From Haemonchus contortus (taxonomy: Eukaryota; Nematoda; Chromadorea; Rhabditida; Trichostrongylidae): a stretch of 64,000 nucleotides of DNA. The stretch spans positions 4,929,845 to 4,993,844 of the forward strand of contig LS997566.1 in assembly GCA_000469685.2 (NCBI GenBank), read 5' to 3'. Each line of letters starts with the position of its first letter. The stretch's first letter is position 1. Under the pieces are notes generated by a model. It was not told the DNA's origin, did not search any database, and saw only the letters and a list, made by a program, of their open reading frames with translations. A program made the translations under genes and the position numbers. Below are positions 1-13,100 of this stretch, piece after piece.

Positions 1-584
1 AAAAGTAACCTCCGAAAAAAGTACAGGTTCTCTCTATGGGGCCACCTATTTCCCTAAAATGGAAGAATGTGGACCACTGGAATACGGTGCTGCTAGCACA
101 TCCATGGTCTATGGGCCGGCTTTCGACGTGAACACTCGCAGCAATTCAGGTCGGAATAAGAAAAAATTGGGAAATTCTTAAAAAAAAAGGAAAAATTGTA
201 GGAATAGAATCGAAACGAATGTAGATGAAAGTTGGACTTTCTTAGTAAGTGACATGCTCCTTCCTTCCAGCTTTCTTCCCCTACCCTTCCTTGAAACCCC
301 TTCCTTTTTTAGGTTTTTCTGAAGTTTGAAGAGGGCAAGCATCTGCATCACAAGAAAGAGTTAAATCCAAAACATGTTTTTAGGAAACGAAAATAAGCCA
401 CGCCCTTGAGACTGACTTGAGACCTTTTCAAACAACGACACGTCCTTTAAAGGGATCTCTTTTCACGGGAAATCTCTTTTGATGAAGAATAACTGAAATA
501 TGATTTCAATGTCATACAATGAATAATAGGATTAATATAAATCGATAACCGTCTATACTGAATTGTAAACTGGAGTAGATAAAC
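1..584. other. intergenic, no gene seen
   Basis: A/T-rich noncoding sequence with short homopolymer tracts. No open segment with splice signals and no recognisable repeat was found. Confidence 0.5.
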
Positions 585-853
585 ATGTATAAGGTGTTAC
601 TGGTAGATTCAGCTACCTGTGATAAGTGGGAGTTCTCTTGGGAGATGGTTCAGGAAATTAAGTGAGTAAGGACCTTGTCACAAAAGTCAACTGTAGTGGC
701 CGTCATTTTCATTTTTTCAGCCTTAGAATGATTCATTACCCTCCCCCCCCCCCCTTCTCTCTCCTGCTCAGAAGAGAAAAAATAAAAAAAATAATGAAAG
801 TAGAAAAGGATTTGCGCCTTTTTTCGTATTTTTCAAACAACCAGGATGGATAA
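585..853 (+). CDS. possible two-exon micro-protein (weak)
   Basis: An ATG at 585 opens 25 codons ending at a GTGAGT donor (exon 585-661). A 59-nt interval ending in a T-rich CAG acceptor leads to a second open exon, 721-853, in phase and closed by TAA. The predicted product is 69 aa: a normal-looking first exon (starts MYKVLLVD) followed by a proline run encoded by a poly-C tract and a Lys/Arg-rich tail. Size, donor and acceptor fit a nematode intron. The family is not recognised, and the low-complexity second exon could be chance. It has no supported neighbours. Confidence 0.2.
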
Positions 854-3800
854 TTCACTGATCTCGCCATAAAAATGAAAAAATAGAAAATTGACAAAAT
901 AAGATGAATAAAATATGAAAATAAGAACCAGTTTAAAAAAATGAGCCAAATAAATTAATCAAAATATGAGAAGAGGAATCAATCAGACAATTATTAGAAT
1001 TAAATAACCAAAATAAGAAATTAAAAGATAAGAGAAAAGTCAATTAATTAAGTTAGTAAAAAATGATAAGCAGTAATAACTGATAATAATTTATGATACC
1101 GACAAAGCCAGATTTTACGGCTTCTACGCCTCTTCTGAGCTACGGCAAAAACAAAGATTCGATCTGAGGTCGATCGTCCCCGACCATGTGTTGAACGAAG
1201 GTAAAAAAGTGGAGTAGAATGCCGAATAAAAAGCATAATAGTAGTGACGGACAGACGGGATCAACGACCTTGCAAATTCGAAATCGACGATCGCTTTTTC
1301 TCAGATCGGCGTTTAGCGGTCTGAGTCGCTGCAAAACATATACAAAAACCAATGTTTTTCTATTGAAAGGTGGCAAATATTGCTGCTATTCGACATGGGC
1401 ATATGTGGGTACGGGGGTGTTTTGAGGACGTTTCCCATGGGTTAGTGGGCAGAAGTCTTAAAGGAGACGAAGAAGATGGGGAAGTGAGGGAAAAGGCCGA
1501 CCGCACAGGGTCAAAAGCCAGGCGATTCGAATGTTCCCCAGAGGACACGGTCTGTTGTCCTCTTACATAACTCCCATTGTAAAAGTGTAACAGCGGCATA
1601 GTATAGACGATTTGATAATGTAGAGGACACCAACTGGTTACAGCAAGGCTTTTATGAAGAGGGGAGCAAATGGAAGATTCAAAAGATCTCTATAAGACTG
1701 TTGAGAACATTCCGTAACATCAAGTTCGAGTAAAAACGGTATTTCGAGAAGGAAGAGAAAAAGGTAGATTAAAAAAAAGTTTCAAAAAAGATAATGAGTT
1801 AGGGAAACTGCTGGCCTTAATGGACGTGAGGAGGTAAGCTGAGGTATGCCAAAATGAAAGCTCAAGCACTAGGCGAGAATCGACACTATACGCCACGCGT
1901 TCGACCTTCATTCAGAATAGTTTGGTATTTGAATGAGCACATTTTGACCTGGTTGTACAGATAAATCACCTTTTTGAGCCAAGACTTCCCTTTTCCCAGA
2001 CTGCGACTTGTAATGAGATAATCATGAAGAACATTTAGAATTTTTTTTCGGTCAAAAATACCTGACTTATTCATTTTCTAGACTTCTAACATAAGGAGAA
2101 AATTATTTAATTCTTTGGAAAACTTTCAAAACCATTCAAAATAGAAGAAGTAAATGTAAAATTTTTTAGAATCCAAAAACTGAGAATTGAAAGTATTCCT
2201 CTATGACCTTCCCCTCGATCCCTGCACCTTAGTGCCGCCCTCTTCCCCTCGATCCCTGCACCTTAGTGTGTAGGCATGAAGGGCATTCAATGGCACGTGC
2301 GGTAAGTACAAAGTACGTGGGAGCAAGCCGAAAAAAACCGGTCAAATTCGAAGGTGTTGACGTCAGGCAACATCTGCAGAAAGCGGTCAAGGTTCATTAG
2401 CCCGACAAGAAACCGGATCCTGGCGAGAAAGAGAAGTCAGCGACGAGACTGTCGCCCAATCCTCATAGATGGTGAGGCAGAACTCTTGAAATTCACAGTT
2501 CAGACTGTAGTAGGAACTGTTATGGGCTGGGAATTCTGACACTGTGAAGCCAAAAAACTGATCTTTCGTGGAACTGGTATTCTGTTAAGGTCGAGGTAAT
2601 GTGGGTTCTTCCCGGGTATGCGAGGAGTCGGAAACGGACGCACCCAAAACTACCCGGTTAGGGTTGCTCAGAAGACTTGAAAAGTCGGAAACATAAGTGC
2701 CCAAGACTACCCGGCTATGGTTGCTCGCGGGGACTCCAGAAAAGCCGTACTCAGAACTACCTGAAAACCTTAGGAATTACCATGACCGTAAGGCACTCAA
2801 GCAACAGCTTTCCTTTATATCCCACTTCTTGTCCGCAGAGGCCTGAACCTGTAGAATGGAGATGAATAGAGGAGAGTTCTTTGGAAAGTTTCCATCGGAG
2901 AAATCCCACAGGAAACTTGTGAAACGTGGGCTTCTGGACTGCTGTACCACTGGAAGAAGTTGGAGGTGATAATTGAACCGGAAAAGTCCAAACTCTTAGA
3001 GATTGATGAGTATACTGGGACGATGGGGCGTCAGTGAAATAGGCAGATACGACCTCTAGATAGAGTCGTGCAAAGGTTAGCGGAGCGACCCGTTTAAACC
3101 GAGAACTGCGCGTTTAACTTCATCGCTCATTAAAAATGGCCTCCCACAAACGACACGACGACGACCGCTGACGATGACGACCACCAGAAAAAACCCAGAA
3201 GACGAAGGTAAATGTGTGGGTGAACGTTGCCGTCGTCCAAAAGGGTCATCATCATGGTCAAAATTAGCCACTAGACAGCTAATATATGCAATTTCTGAGT
3301 ATGATTCGACACTGTACGGGGGAGGGATTAGCTCTTGACCCGGCGCCATTGAGAGCATGTGGTCGGGCATATTACGCCATGGGGTCAGAGAAATAAAACA
3401 TCGGACATATGGGGAAAGCCACATCGTAACGTTCGAATCTGAGGACAGGCGCCGCTGAAAACGACTTGCTACGATTCTTTTGGGGTGGGAGAAGGAATCA
3501 CTATAGCGCTATGACTGGGAATGGGAAACATGTAAAGGTCGAATGGGAATTATTCAATCGTCAACAATGTGGTGTGTCACAATGAACGAACTAGTAAACA
3601 TTTCAGTACTATTAGGCTACCGCCCATTCCCGAATGTTTTACCAAACAGATGGGAATCCAGGAACATAGCCGATTCTTGAGTCTCATTTGCTTCCAGTCG
3701 TTTTCCGGAACTATTCGAGGGAGTGTCCTGAAAACCTAAGGAATTTTGGGGAAGCCCCGATCTTTACAGACTGAAGGAGTTACAAGTAGGAGACTTAAAA

Positions 3801-5990
3801 AGTGGCTTCCCGGGCGATGACCCGAAAAAGCGCCAAGAATTGGGATAAAAGGCCTCGCTCGGGGAAAGTGGGAAAGTCCACACTATCCGGGAGTAAATCC
3901 ACTAATGTCACTGCCTAGACAACGTGGTGGGAAGAAATTACATTGAAGACCAAGGATTTGGACAACTACCGTACCCACGTTCTCCGCCTTCGATCTGTAC
4001 TTCCTCCATGCAGCAGTCGAGAAATAGGAGTAGGAGTTTCAAGCAGAAATTGAAAATTTCAGACCTAGAGAAGAGAAAAAGTAGGGAGTAGAGAGAACTA
4101 CCCGTCACAACGCTTGCTTCATCTTTTAACCCGTGCCTCTATAAAGCCCCATATGGTCACCATATACAGGGTAGTATTATGAATAAGCTCCCATGAGGTG
4201 GAAAAGTTTTCTCATGACGATAAAGCGGCAACGTTTGAGTTTGACATTTTATTCCCACGTATATTTGTAGTCAGCCCGTCCGTTGTAACAGATATGCTGA
4301 CCATCCCAAAAGTCAGTCCGTGCCAGTGGTCATCGTGCCTCCCTCCGATGGCTCCGATTTCAAACCGTCAAAAACCCTACCAAAGCCGAGTCATCATGAA
4401 CTTTGAACGAAATTCTGAAAGACAAAAAGTCAGCATCCCTCAAAAACCCTAACTTCAATCTGAAAATAATTAATGAGTTAGTGCGGTCATTGTGGAGGTC
4501 GTTGGTAGTTCTTTGGAGTAAAGTTTCAAATAAAAGATTTAATCTACCCAAGTGGGCGAGATGGAGTAGGCACCGTGACCGCAATCTACTCACGTCGACA
4601 GCGATTTGGACTTCTGATAAGTCGACGGCAGGGCCATTCGTATTTCCCCAAATCTAGCGCTATATTTATGATTTCCCAGAAAAATGTTTCAAAGAGCACT
4701 TCCCATTGGGATAAAGCCACTGATGGCGGGGGCCAAAGGGAACAGGGTCGAGTGGATTATCTACAAGAATATTGTACCCTGAGATGGAAAAAGTGAAAAC
4801 AAAAGTAAAATATTACAAGATACAAAATAAAAGAAAAATGAATAAAATAAATAAACAATGTAACGCGCAGTGTTCTTGAGAAGGAATCAAACTTCGCCGT
4901 TTTCCCGAAGTTAGTGCTGAAAGAATGGAATTCTAGGTTGGGTCAAGAGGATGGGGCGTGGCCAAACTTGTGACGGCCAGAATATTTATGGACCAACACG
5001 CTGCAAGTAATGGGATTTTCAAACTTTACTGTTTCAAACACTATTCAAGATTTTTATTGGCGTTAGTAGTGGATATCCTGGAAGTTAATTCTTTGTATTG
5101 TTGTTTATTTATTTATTTGTTTTTTTATTTATTCATTACTAGGTTAATATTGATTATTTGACCGATTATCTAAGATTTTACGAAAACGAACCGTTAAGGA
5201 ATTGGATTTTTCTTTGTAGCGTTTGTAAATATAGTATTTATAGGATAGGCCAAATAAAAGGGGCGGGGCAAAAGTTCATTATGAACGGAACATGTTTGGA
5301 ACCACCAGCCCAGCGGTAAATGAAAAAGCCAGTCTTTTTGAATCCTGCTCAGGACTTATACTGTCATTCACAGGCAAAGTTTTATAAGTTAATACATATT
5401 ATTTATTATTCGAGTTTTTACTTGATCGCGAGCGCAGCAGGCATTGGAAGTCCCTCTGAAAAGCTGCGGTGGTAAGTGGTCTGCGCCGACCACTGAGTCC
5501 AATTCATCGCGATGGTCAATGGGAATGAAAGAATGAGCATCTGTGAGTCGAAAGAGACAGTTACCCCTGGTGTGGGAAGATTTGTTGTCGGCACGTAACA
5601 CGGCAATTGTTAACAGGGAATGAGATGTGGGAATGCCGCAAACTCGGACAGGGAACCTGCATAGACAATGATGTGAAGAGCGGTAAGCCTGACGGGTAGC
5701 CTTGCCTTATCTCAGGAGTGGTGTAAGGTGAACCCTTGACTGGAGTATGATGAATAAAAAAAGAAACAAACAAATAAATAAATAATCAATCAAGCCATGA
5801 TGTATTTTGAATAAATAGATAAACAAACAAATTTACATTATGCAAAGGTAGTTCAAGTACCGCTGTAATTTTTAGGGATGTTCAGGCGCATCTCTCGGAC
5901 AGTATGATTAATCCCAAGTGCTTCAACCTTTTTACAGAAGAGCACTCGATTTGCGATGAGGTACTTTTGCACATGGTTTAGCATCTTGAA
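854..5990. other. gene-poor stretch
   Basis: Nothing here combines an open frame with credible splice sites. The stretch holds A/T-rich simple sequence, a 27-bp duplicated unit at 2208-2268 and TTTA-type tracts near 5,103-5,145 that create spurious hydrophobic open frames. Confidence 0.5.
2208..2268. repeat. 27-bp direct duplication
   Basis: A 27-bp unit beginning CTTCCCCTCGATCCCTGCAC occurs twice (2208-2234 and 2242-2268) with a 7-bp spacer. No function is apparent. Confidence 0.8.
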
Positions 5991-6080
5991 GATGGCTTAG
6001 TAGTCAAAGGCGGTGCTAGCACTCGCATGATCCGTGGATCGAATTCTGATCGACATCGTCCAAGCTTCTAATTGGTAATG
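5991..6080 (+). repeat. tRNA-derived SINE head, partial
   Basis: A-box-like GATGGCTTAG at 5991-6000 is followed about 35 nt later by a B-box-like GGATCGAATTC (6035-6045), the spacing of an internal pol III promoter. It resembles the head of the SINE family seen in full at 47.6 and 59.7 kb. The tail is not recognisable, so this copy is truncated or old. Confidence 0.4.
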
Positions 6081-9000
6081 GTATTGCTTATTCTTTCCGG
6101 ATTGCTAATTGGTACCATTGTGCTTGTTATGGTGCCTGTTGATATGAAAAATGATACCTCAAAATGTTCTTCAGGTATGGGCCGATTCGGCGCTGGAATG
6201 CTTTTTGGATATTTATTTATTCATTTATTTACTTGTTTACCTATTGTCTTATTCATCTATTTATTTATAGATCCAACAGACCTTTGGTAAAGATAATATG
6301 TTTCGAGAGAACTGAATAAGGTGAACTGAACAGGGAGATCGGTAACCCGCATACCGTACCATGCCTACAGTACTTATGAAATCTAAAAAAGAATAAAAAA
6401 ACTCATGGAAAGTAATTGAGTGAACCTACTCTCTTAAAGTCTGGAGTAAGCTGAGCAGCGCCAGCTGGGAGAAGTAGAGGGAAACTACAAGTCACAACGC
6501 CTTGCTTATTCAACCTCCTTACACCACTACCAAACAGTTAATAAATAATATAAACATTTTCAAATACCACTGCAATTTTTGAGAAAATTTGAAACAAAAT
6601 GAATAAATAAGCGAATTGGATTTTAGAAAGTTCCAGGTCATAGCTATACTGTGGACCAAGATCCAGACAGAGAGTTACGGAACCGCAATACGGTTGAGGC
6701 ACTGAAACCAGCGAATGCTTAACTGAGGGGGGTATCCCACCACCTTCATTTTTTCAAGTTTGAAACGATAGGTTCCATAAGTGAACTATACAACACCTGT
6801 GATGACGCCTTTGTCCCCGTTGCTTTCTGTCACCTCAGTGCGAGCATGAATAACTATGCGTAAGCATTGCGCAACAGAGAATCGGCCGTTTGAATCGTCG
6901 TCATCCCCCAGCACCGACAGACGTCTTCGTATCAGACGTTAGCATGAACGCTGAGGATATTACGAACCACGACAATCCTTTATGGAATGCGCCATGCATT
7001 CACCTTCTACCCAAGAATGCAGCTGCAATTGAATGAGTATCTTCTCCTATCGACCTCTGGAGATCACCAGAATACACAGGCCCATTACTACCTACCTATT
7101 TACATAACAAAAACTAAATTCAGCAATTATTACTATCATTCATCTTATTATTTGATAAGAATCATTGCCTGTCTATCCTTCAGACCGTAAGGATGAAGTT
7201 TTCCAAGCGAGTTTTGATCCATGGATCGTGCACATGACGGTGCTGCCAACGCCCTTCGCCTAGCCCTGCTCAGTGCACGAAAAAGTCAAATTTGTTAGAT
7301 ACTCACTGTACTTTTTGGCCTGTCGTCACTTCAGCTTAGGTCTGGGGACCGCCGAGGAAGGCCAGGGTCGATCCGAATCGGCTAGAAGAACCCTTTCAAG
7401 CTGGCCGATACACCTGAAAAGTGCAATTATGTCCATAACAGCTAGAAAAGCGTCAAAAAGGAAAGTAACTCCACGAAGACCACAACTGACACATGATTAC
7501 TGTAAACAGTCGGCAAGAAGAGAGTTGAACATAGCACAATTTGTAGTAATAGTAGGATGGTCCTTCCGCCCAGTGGACACGTTTCTTTTCAGAAGTTAGT
7601 CCAAATTTTTCTTTCTGCATTCCAGGTAGCTGTTGATGGCAGAAAACTTTCGCGAAAAATGTCAAAAAAGTGCAAAAATAATTAATAAATAATATATGGA
7701 AATAAATAAATTCAAGCGGTGATCAACTATAAATAATAGTAAATAAATAAATTGAAAGGAATAAATAGCTCGTACGAAGGTGCGGCCATTACTCGGGGCA
7801 GGGGGGGAGGGGGAGGGGCAGGTCGTACTGACGAAAGTAGATACCTCACTCTAAGAATCTGCTTGAAATAGAAGCACATGAAAATTTCACGATTAAAAAA
7901 AAGGGTATGAAATTTGTAGATAACAATTTGTAGATGTAGATAAGTAAATATTTACTGGTAAAGAAATAGTAAACTAAATAGTAAACTGTAGAAATTTCTC
8001 CGAAGTAGACAAATATACGCACTCGAATGGGTTACATTTATGAAGAGATATCAGTAAACGGAGGAAAGCCAGGGACCCCACTAGCAGTGGCAGACGTTCC
8101 CGGAGGAAATAGGAAGAAAAAGTCGTAGGAAGCGATAAAAGTGTAGGAGTGAGGAAGAGGATGGATGCCGCTGTCGGATGGACAGGTTTTTACTTAGAAT
8201 CGGCTTCGCCCCATTTGCATAAGGACCAGGCTCAAACGGTAAACTGGTTTCGCTCCTTAAACAAGTTCATAGTAATTTGAATCATTAAAGGCAATTGGGA
8301 GGAAAGTCGCGATTGGAGGGAAAGGGGGGAGGGGGCATTGCCGAAAGTCCCAAACAAATTCAAGAAATTGGCTCGACCGACCCACTTGGGATCTTTGATC
8401 ATTCCTAGTGGCGTTCTTTAGGCATGTCCAAAGTGAAAACGTGTGATGTCCTTGAACGACCATGAAAAATGTACCACGGGAACCTTTTCCCGAGTTCGGA
8501 TCCAGATTTGGAGGACATGCCGTTGAATGCGGAAAGGACACTGTGTACAGGAATCGGAAGACATGAAAGCAAGTGGGTTCGAATCCCCGACTACAACTAG
8601 CCACCATTTGAATTCCGGTATTGTCTGGGAGATTCTTTGGAGAAGCTGCGCACAACAGTTGGTATTCGAAAAGAGACACCTGTCAACTGGGAAACAAGCA
8701 TACTGTTAATCAGGCCGAATCGGGAGAGTTTACACCTACGGGGTGGATGTTAATCGGGAGCACGACTCTTATGCTTTTGTCAAAAGCCATTCATAAGTAG
8801 TAAGTAGGAAGAGCCCTTTTATCGTCGTATGAAAAGGGAGAACCGACTTTAAGATTTGGATAGAAATTGCCGGTAATTTCCATCATTCGAGGAAGGGTGT
8901 TGAGAGGAAAAAGCTCGAAATCCCTCCATTTACTACCAGATATTTACTTATTTATTTATTTATTTTTCGAAGGTGTAGTTAAAGAATTCCGTCCCGATCT

Positions 9001-9209
9001 CTTTGGCATTTTTGGGAAGAAGAGGTCACATACTAAAGAGAGGTTTGTGAAAGTGAGTCACTTCATGGATAGGGCATCGCTCCTCCCCCATCTAACAATT
9101 TCTTGGGCTAAAGAAGAGGAGTGGAGGGAGGTCCCCTTCCTTTTTGAAGCTGGAAGTCGAGATAGGGCCAGCATTCAATGGAATTTTACCGTTCCGCTTC
9201 TCTTTTTGA
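6081..9209. other. gene-poor stretch with simple repeats
   Basis: Noncoding. Contains TTTA-type microsatellites (about 6,205-6,275 and 8,939-8,968), an isolated SINE-tail fragment near 6,988-7,008 and G-rich tracts near 7,800. No exon could be defended. Confidence 0.5.
8530..8600 (+). repeat. tRNA-like B box, probable SINE fragment
   Basis: GGTTCGAATCCC at 8576-8587 is a perfect B box. Upstream sequence from about 8,520 could be a degenerate A box, but no acceptor stem folds around it, so a functional tRNA is not supported. Confidence 0.3.
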
Positions 9210-9590
9210 AATATAAACCTTTTCAGCATACCTTTTTCGGGGAAAAGTCGAGGGTCAGAGGCTCGTCATAAGCTTCGAGCCCGTTCCCTTGAGTTCACAG
9301 CAAAGAGCAAAACATTTTGCCTGGAGCATCATGAAGAGCAAAATGTTATTGAAGACTTGTCTTTGCTTTCTCCCAATATACCCTCAAAGTATGCCATAAA
9401 AGGCAATGACGAAGATAATAACACTCGAAAAGAAATTGGCAAGTTAGAAAAGACTGAAGATGTCGAGAACCAGATGGGTCAAGAGGAATCGAGAACAAGC
9501 GCACTCGTCGTTGAGTGGCATGCTATTCAGTTCGACTATCCTTTAAATTGCCAGAAAACATCTGAGAAACTCATTGTTCCCTATTATTGA
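9210..9590 (+). CDS. unrecognised open segment, 126 codons
   Basis: An uninterrupted frame runs from just after a TGA at 9207 to a TGA at 9588-9590. A TTTTCAG acceptor lies inside its start (about 9,225-9,231), so it could be a terminal exon. There is no early ATG. The translation is hydrophilic and charged: a basic beginning (KSRGSEARHKLRARS), then an acidic stretch (EHHEEQNVIEDLS) and a Lys/Glu-rich helix-like segment. No family is recognised and no partner exon was found upstream. It may be a terminal exon, a decayed gene or chance. Confidence 0.25.
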   Translation, partial: NINLFSIPFSGKSRGSEARHKLRARSLEFTAKSKTFCLEHHEEQNVIEDLSLLSPNIPSKYAIKGNDEDNNTRKEIGKLEKTEDVENQMGQEESRTSALVVEWHAIQFDYPLNCQKTSEKLIVPYY

Positions 9591-9630
9591 CCTTTTCGTG
9601 TAGACAGAAAACAAAAGCTTGTAAGGCAGC

Positions 9631-10163
9631 TCAACCCATGTTTTGCGGATCAGCAGAAGCCCCGAAACAACACTGGGAAGAAGCTGTTAAAAGGGGAGGT
9701 GGGTAGGTCGTCGCGGTACAGTTCATACGGAGTAAGGAGCTCAGAGCGGACTTGTAGGCCTTCAGATCAGTAAATCTCTCCTTGATAGTTATGGACACCA
9801 CAATATTCCCTTTCTTGCTGTCCATTTTGGTACTGAGCCTCCCTGAGACTTGCACAGCCTGCTATCAGCGTTATTAATAGATTAGCGGTGTTATCACCTG
9901 AACGTCCCTTCTGGAGCATAAACTCATACTGACCTATCGGGTCCTTCTGATTCAAAAACACCGGACCCAACTGCTTTTGTGTTTCCGGGATACTGTACGA
10001 TAGAGATCTCCAGCAGTCCTGAGACCTCGAAAATAGCAGCCGAACAGTCGGATGAAAATTCATGAAGATTCCAAAACCCTTCAGTTTCAGAAAATGTTCG
10101 AACTACAGAAGACTGAGGCTTTGATTTCTTCGAAGGTTCAGGGAAAGCAATTTTCCGGTATTT
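9631..10163 (-). pseudogene. two exon-like open segments, unrecognised
   Basis: On the minus strand a 79-codon frame (10,163 to 9,924) includes a GTCAGT donor after 9,934. About 75 nt further on, an acceptor (TAGCAG) opens a 75-codon frame ending at 9,631. Both translations look beta-rich (IFEVSGLLEISIVQYPG; KKGNIVVSITIKERF). The splice phases do not match: phase 2 leaves and phase 0 is needed. This is therefore a broken gene, a wrong junction or chance. No family name is justified. Confidence 0.18.
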
Positions 10164-13100
10164 TTACAGCTGAGTAACACATTTTGGACATTTAGGGAGG
10201 GAGGAGGCGGTGCCAGTGGTCAGCATCGCTGGGGCTGATTTGGCCTCTTATCTCAAATGGCGATGGTCACGTTGGTATAAACATATAAAGACACTCCGCA
10301 AAACAAAAGGATACTGATACTGGACGAGACATTCAAAAATGTCCTTAGCCATACTTGCTGTACTAGACGGGGACCTTTCGGGAGAAGGGTAGAAAGGTGA
10401 GAGATGAAGACAAGGTAGGATGTGTAGAGACCCAAAACTTCCGTTACTTCTCATTCCACTATCCTACCTTCACTGTTCCACCCCCTCCCAACCTCCTCCC
10501 CCCATCGTAAAGTTTTCTGAGAGAGGCGAGTAGAGGCTCAAACGATTCAAAAATAGGAACAAAATAGAATTGAAGTTTTTTGCAATCAGTTTTGCGTATT
10601 TTTAACTTTATTTTTTTCTACTTTTTCTGTTAATTATTGTGAAATTTTAACAGTCATTTCCCGGAGGTTATTTTTTGAACCACCACAATCGAAAATGTTG
10701 GGAAAAATTGAAAAATTTTCTGTGTTCTACATTTTCCATTACTCTCTTTTTTCATCGAAAATACTGAATTACAATTTTAATAATTCGAAAAAAAATAAAC
10801 TGTTCAAGTCTGTGGACCGCCAGACTTTGTCGAAGTTGGATTAAATTGGCGGTGTCAAGGGTTGAGCTGTACAAGGACCGAAGGACACAGCAATCAAAGG
10901 ACGACTCAGGGTTTACTGCCAACAATTTGGAGCAATTCTGAGAAGTATTTACGATAGAGTAGGCCAGGTAAAGGTCAGAGAACAGTTAATGTTTGAAAAA
11001 AGGACGAGTTGTAACGGATACGGAAAGATCAGAAATACCTAATCATATTTTAGTAGTTCTAATTGAAAGAAAAAAGCAGGGCATCATTATAATTTTCTAA
11101 AATATTTAGATTATTAAGCTAGTTCAATTTTGAGTTGTCATCCTCTAAAATTTGAAAAAAATTTTATTTGAAAAAAGTTTCTGGAGGCAAGATAAGCGCT
11201 GTAGTGACCACAGAAGTCGGCACACGAAACCTGGAACGTCATGGGAGTGCCCCATCGGGTGTCTGATAAGAAACCGCAAGGAACAATGACCGATAGAGAA
11301 GCAATCAGCCAAAAAATCAACTAAGCTGAAGAAACGAAGTACAGCACGAACGACTCCAGCGGTTCACTCAGAGTTTGAAAAGGTTACCGAAGCCCAAAGA
11401 AGATTATTGGGGTCCCATTCCCATTAGGCACCACATTTGTCGAATGAAATATTTATAATGGGAAACGGTCGGCGATGTCGTTGAAGGGGGGAATGATTAG
11501 GAGATGGAGCTGAATGGGGAGGGGATTCAAATCTGCCGTCGGCGACAGAGCTCCTAATGTGAAGCCAGAAGGGCAGAGGGGCGGGCACTGACCCGCACTG
11601 CAAACTCCTTACCCGGACCATTGGAAGTCCCTCCCAAGCCACATTATGGCTTTTTTGAGGCGAATCTCAGGATTTACTCCGAGAAATACTCCAACTCCAA
11701 AGGGAATGGTCTTCAGTTCCTAGATTACTGGGAAGAGAAATGGGAAAAATTCCTACGTTGAGCTCCTTCCGATGAGACGACAGAACGGAACTCAGTGCCA
11801 TGTCCATACCCAAGGTGAACCGACAATTATGCGTTCGCCTAATTAGGAGGTTTGTGTGAATGGGCTGTGGCCGAGGTAGTACTATGGGGCCGTAGAGGAC
11901 CGGCTGTTAAACGGCAGATGATTCAAATTTTGTGGGTGCGCACAGCCGGGTGCATATTAATTACGGCTTATGACACAACCAAGCGGAAATGGCACCCACA
12001 TACTGAAATTATCATCATCGAACAGCGTGTATGGCTCATCTGTACAAATTAAACGCTTGACATCATCCCAGCCGAGGTCAAACCCCCAATGACGAATCGT
12101 CGGGGTCGGGGGAAGGAGGGGAGGGTGGAGGGAATTGGGTTGCACCCAACTGTTTCGAAGAAGAATGAAGAGTAACCTTCGATCTTAGATTACAGGTATA
12201 GGCATAGTTCCCGTACCTCCCTTCCCGTCCAACTTTTTTTTTTCTTAGGCTACCTGGAAAACTGAGAGAAGGCCCTTCAGAGAGTCATTGAGGTATTACA
12301 AGCAGAAAGGAATTCCAATCTCATCCACCCCCTACCCCTACCCCAGTCTTTCTGAGAGGGTAGTGGAACCTTCTACCCCTTGGGAATTTGCTGCGATTAG
12401 CCCATGGACCACTGGACTGGAACCAGATCCCACTGGTCAGTGTCATATGGGCTCGGCACATTCAAATGTCCGTTGCGCCAGCGCGATTGCGGAGTACTGT
12501 GTCAATAAACACGAGAGGCGGCATGTAAATAGTCGAGGACGCACGCATTAGCATAGCGAGTGATGAACCAAAAAAGACACTTCGTACTGTTCCATGAACG
12601 AACGGGGATGCGACCGGAACAGAATGCACAAAAGTTTCCCTGATCACAGGAAATGTTCTCATGAGAGTACCTATGGAAAAGCTCAACTTGAATTACTTCG
12701 GGTTTGTATATAATCATAAACATAGTAAAGGAAAGGACATGCTGTACAGGACAAATCCGAGCAACCCAAACGAGTGAGTTTTAGCAAACACTTAATTCTG
12801 CTAGCCTAGGCTGCGTAATACTCCCCGATGAACTTTGCTCTGTAAACTGAAAGAGCGTTCTAACGAACACTTCCCTGACAAAAGGGTGGGGGGAGGTGGT
12901 GTGGATGCGAGCACGAAACGAAAATTCCGAAACAATTGCCTATCAAAGTATTTCTTGAAAACGTCGGATGTTCAGCTAGAGATTCAGAAGCTCCATTTGC
13001 GGGAAATGCCAAGATTCGTTGGGGGTCGGTCTTGAACGCTGCGGGGGCACGGGAACCGTGTTGAAGTTGGAAGAATGTAAAAAGTAAAGGGAAGCAGGTC

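Noticed and set aside
8576..8587. Possible tRNA gene from a perfect B box (also at 42.3 and 57.7 kb)
   Set aside because: No 7-bp acceptor stem or anticodon arm can be folded. SINE or pseudo-tRNA is more likely.
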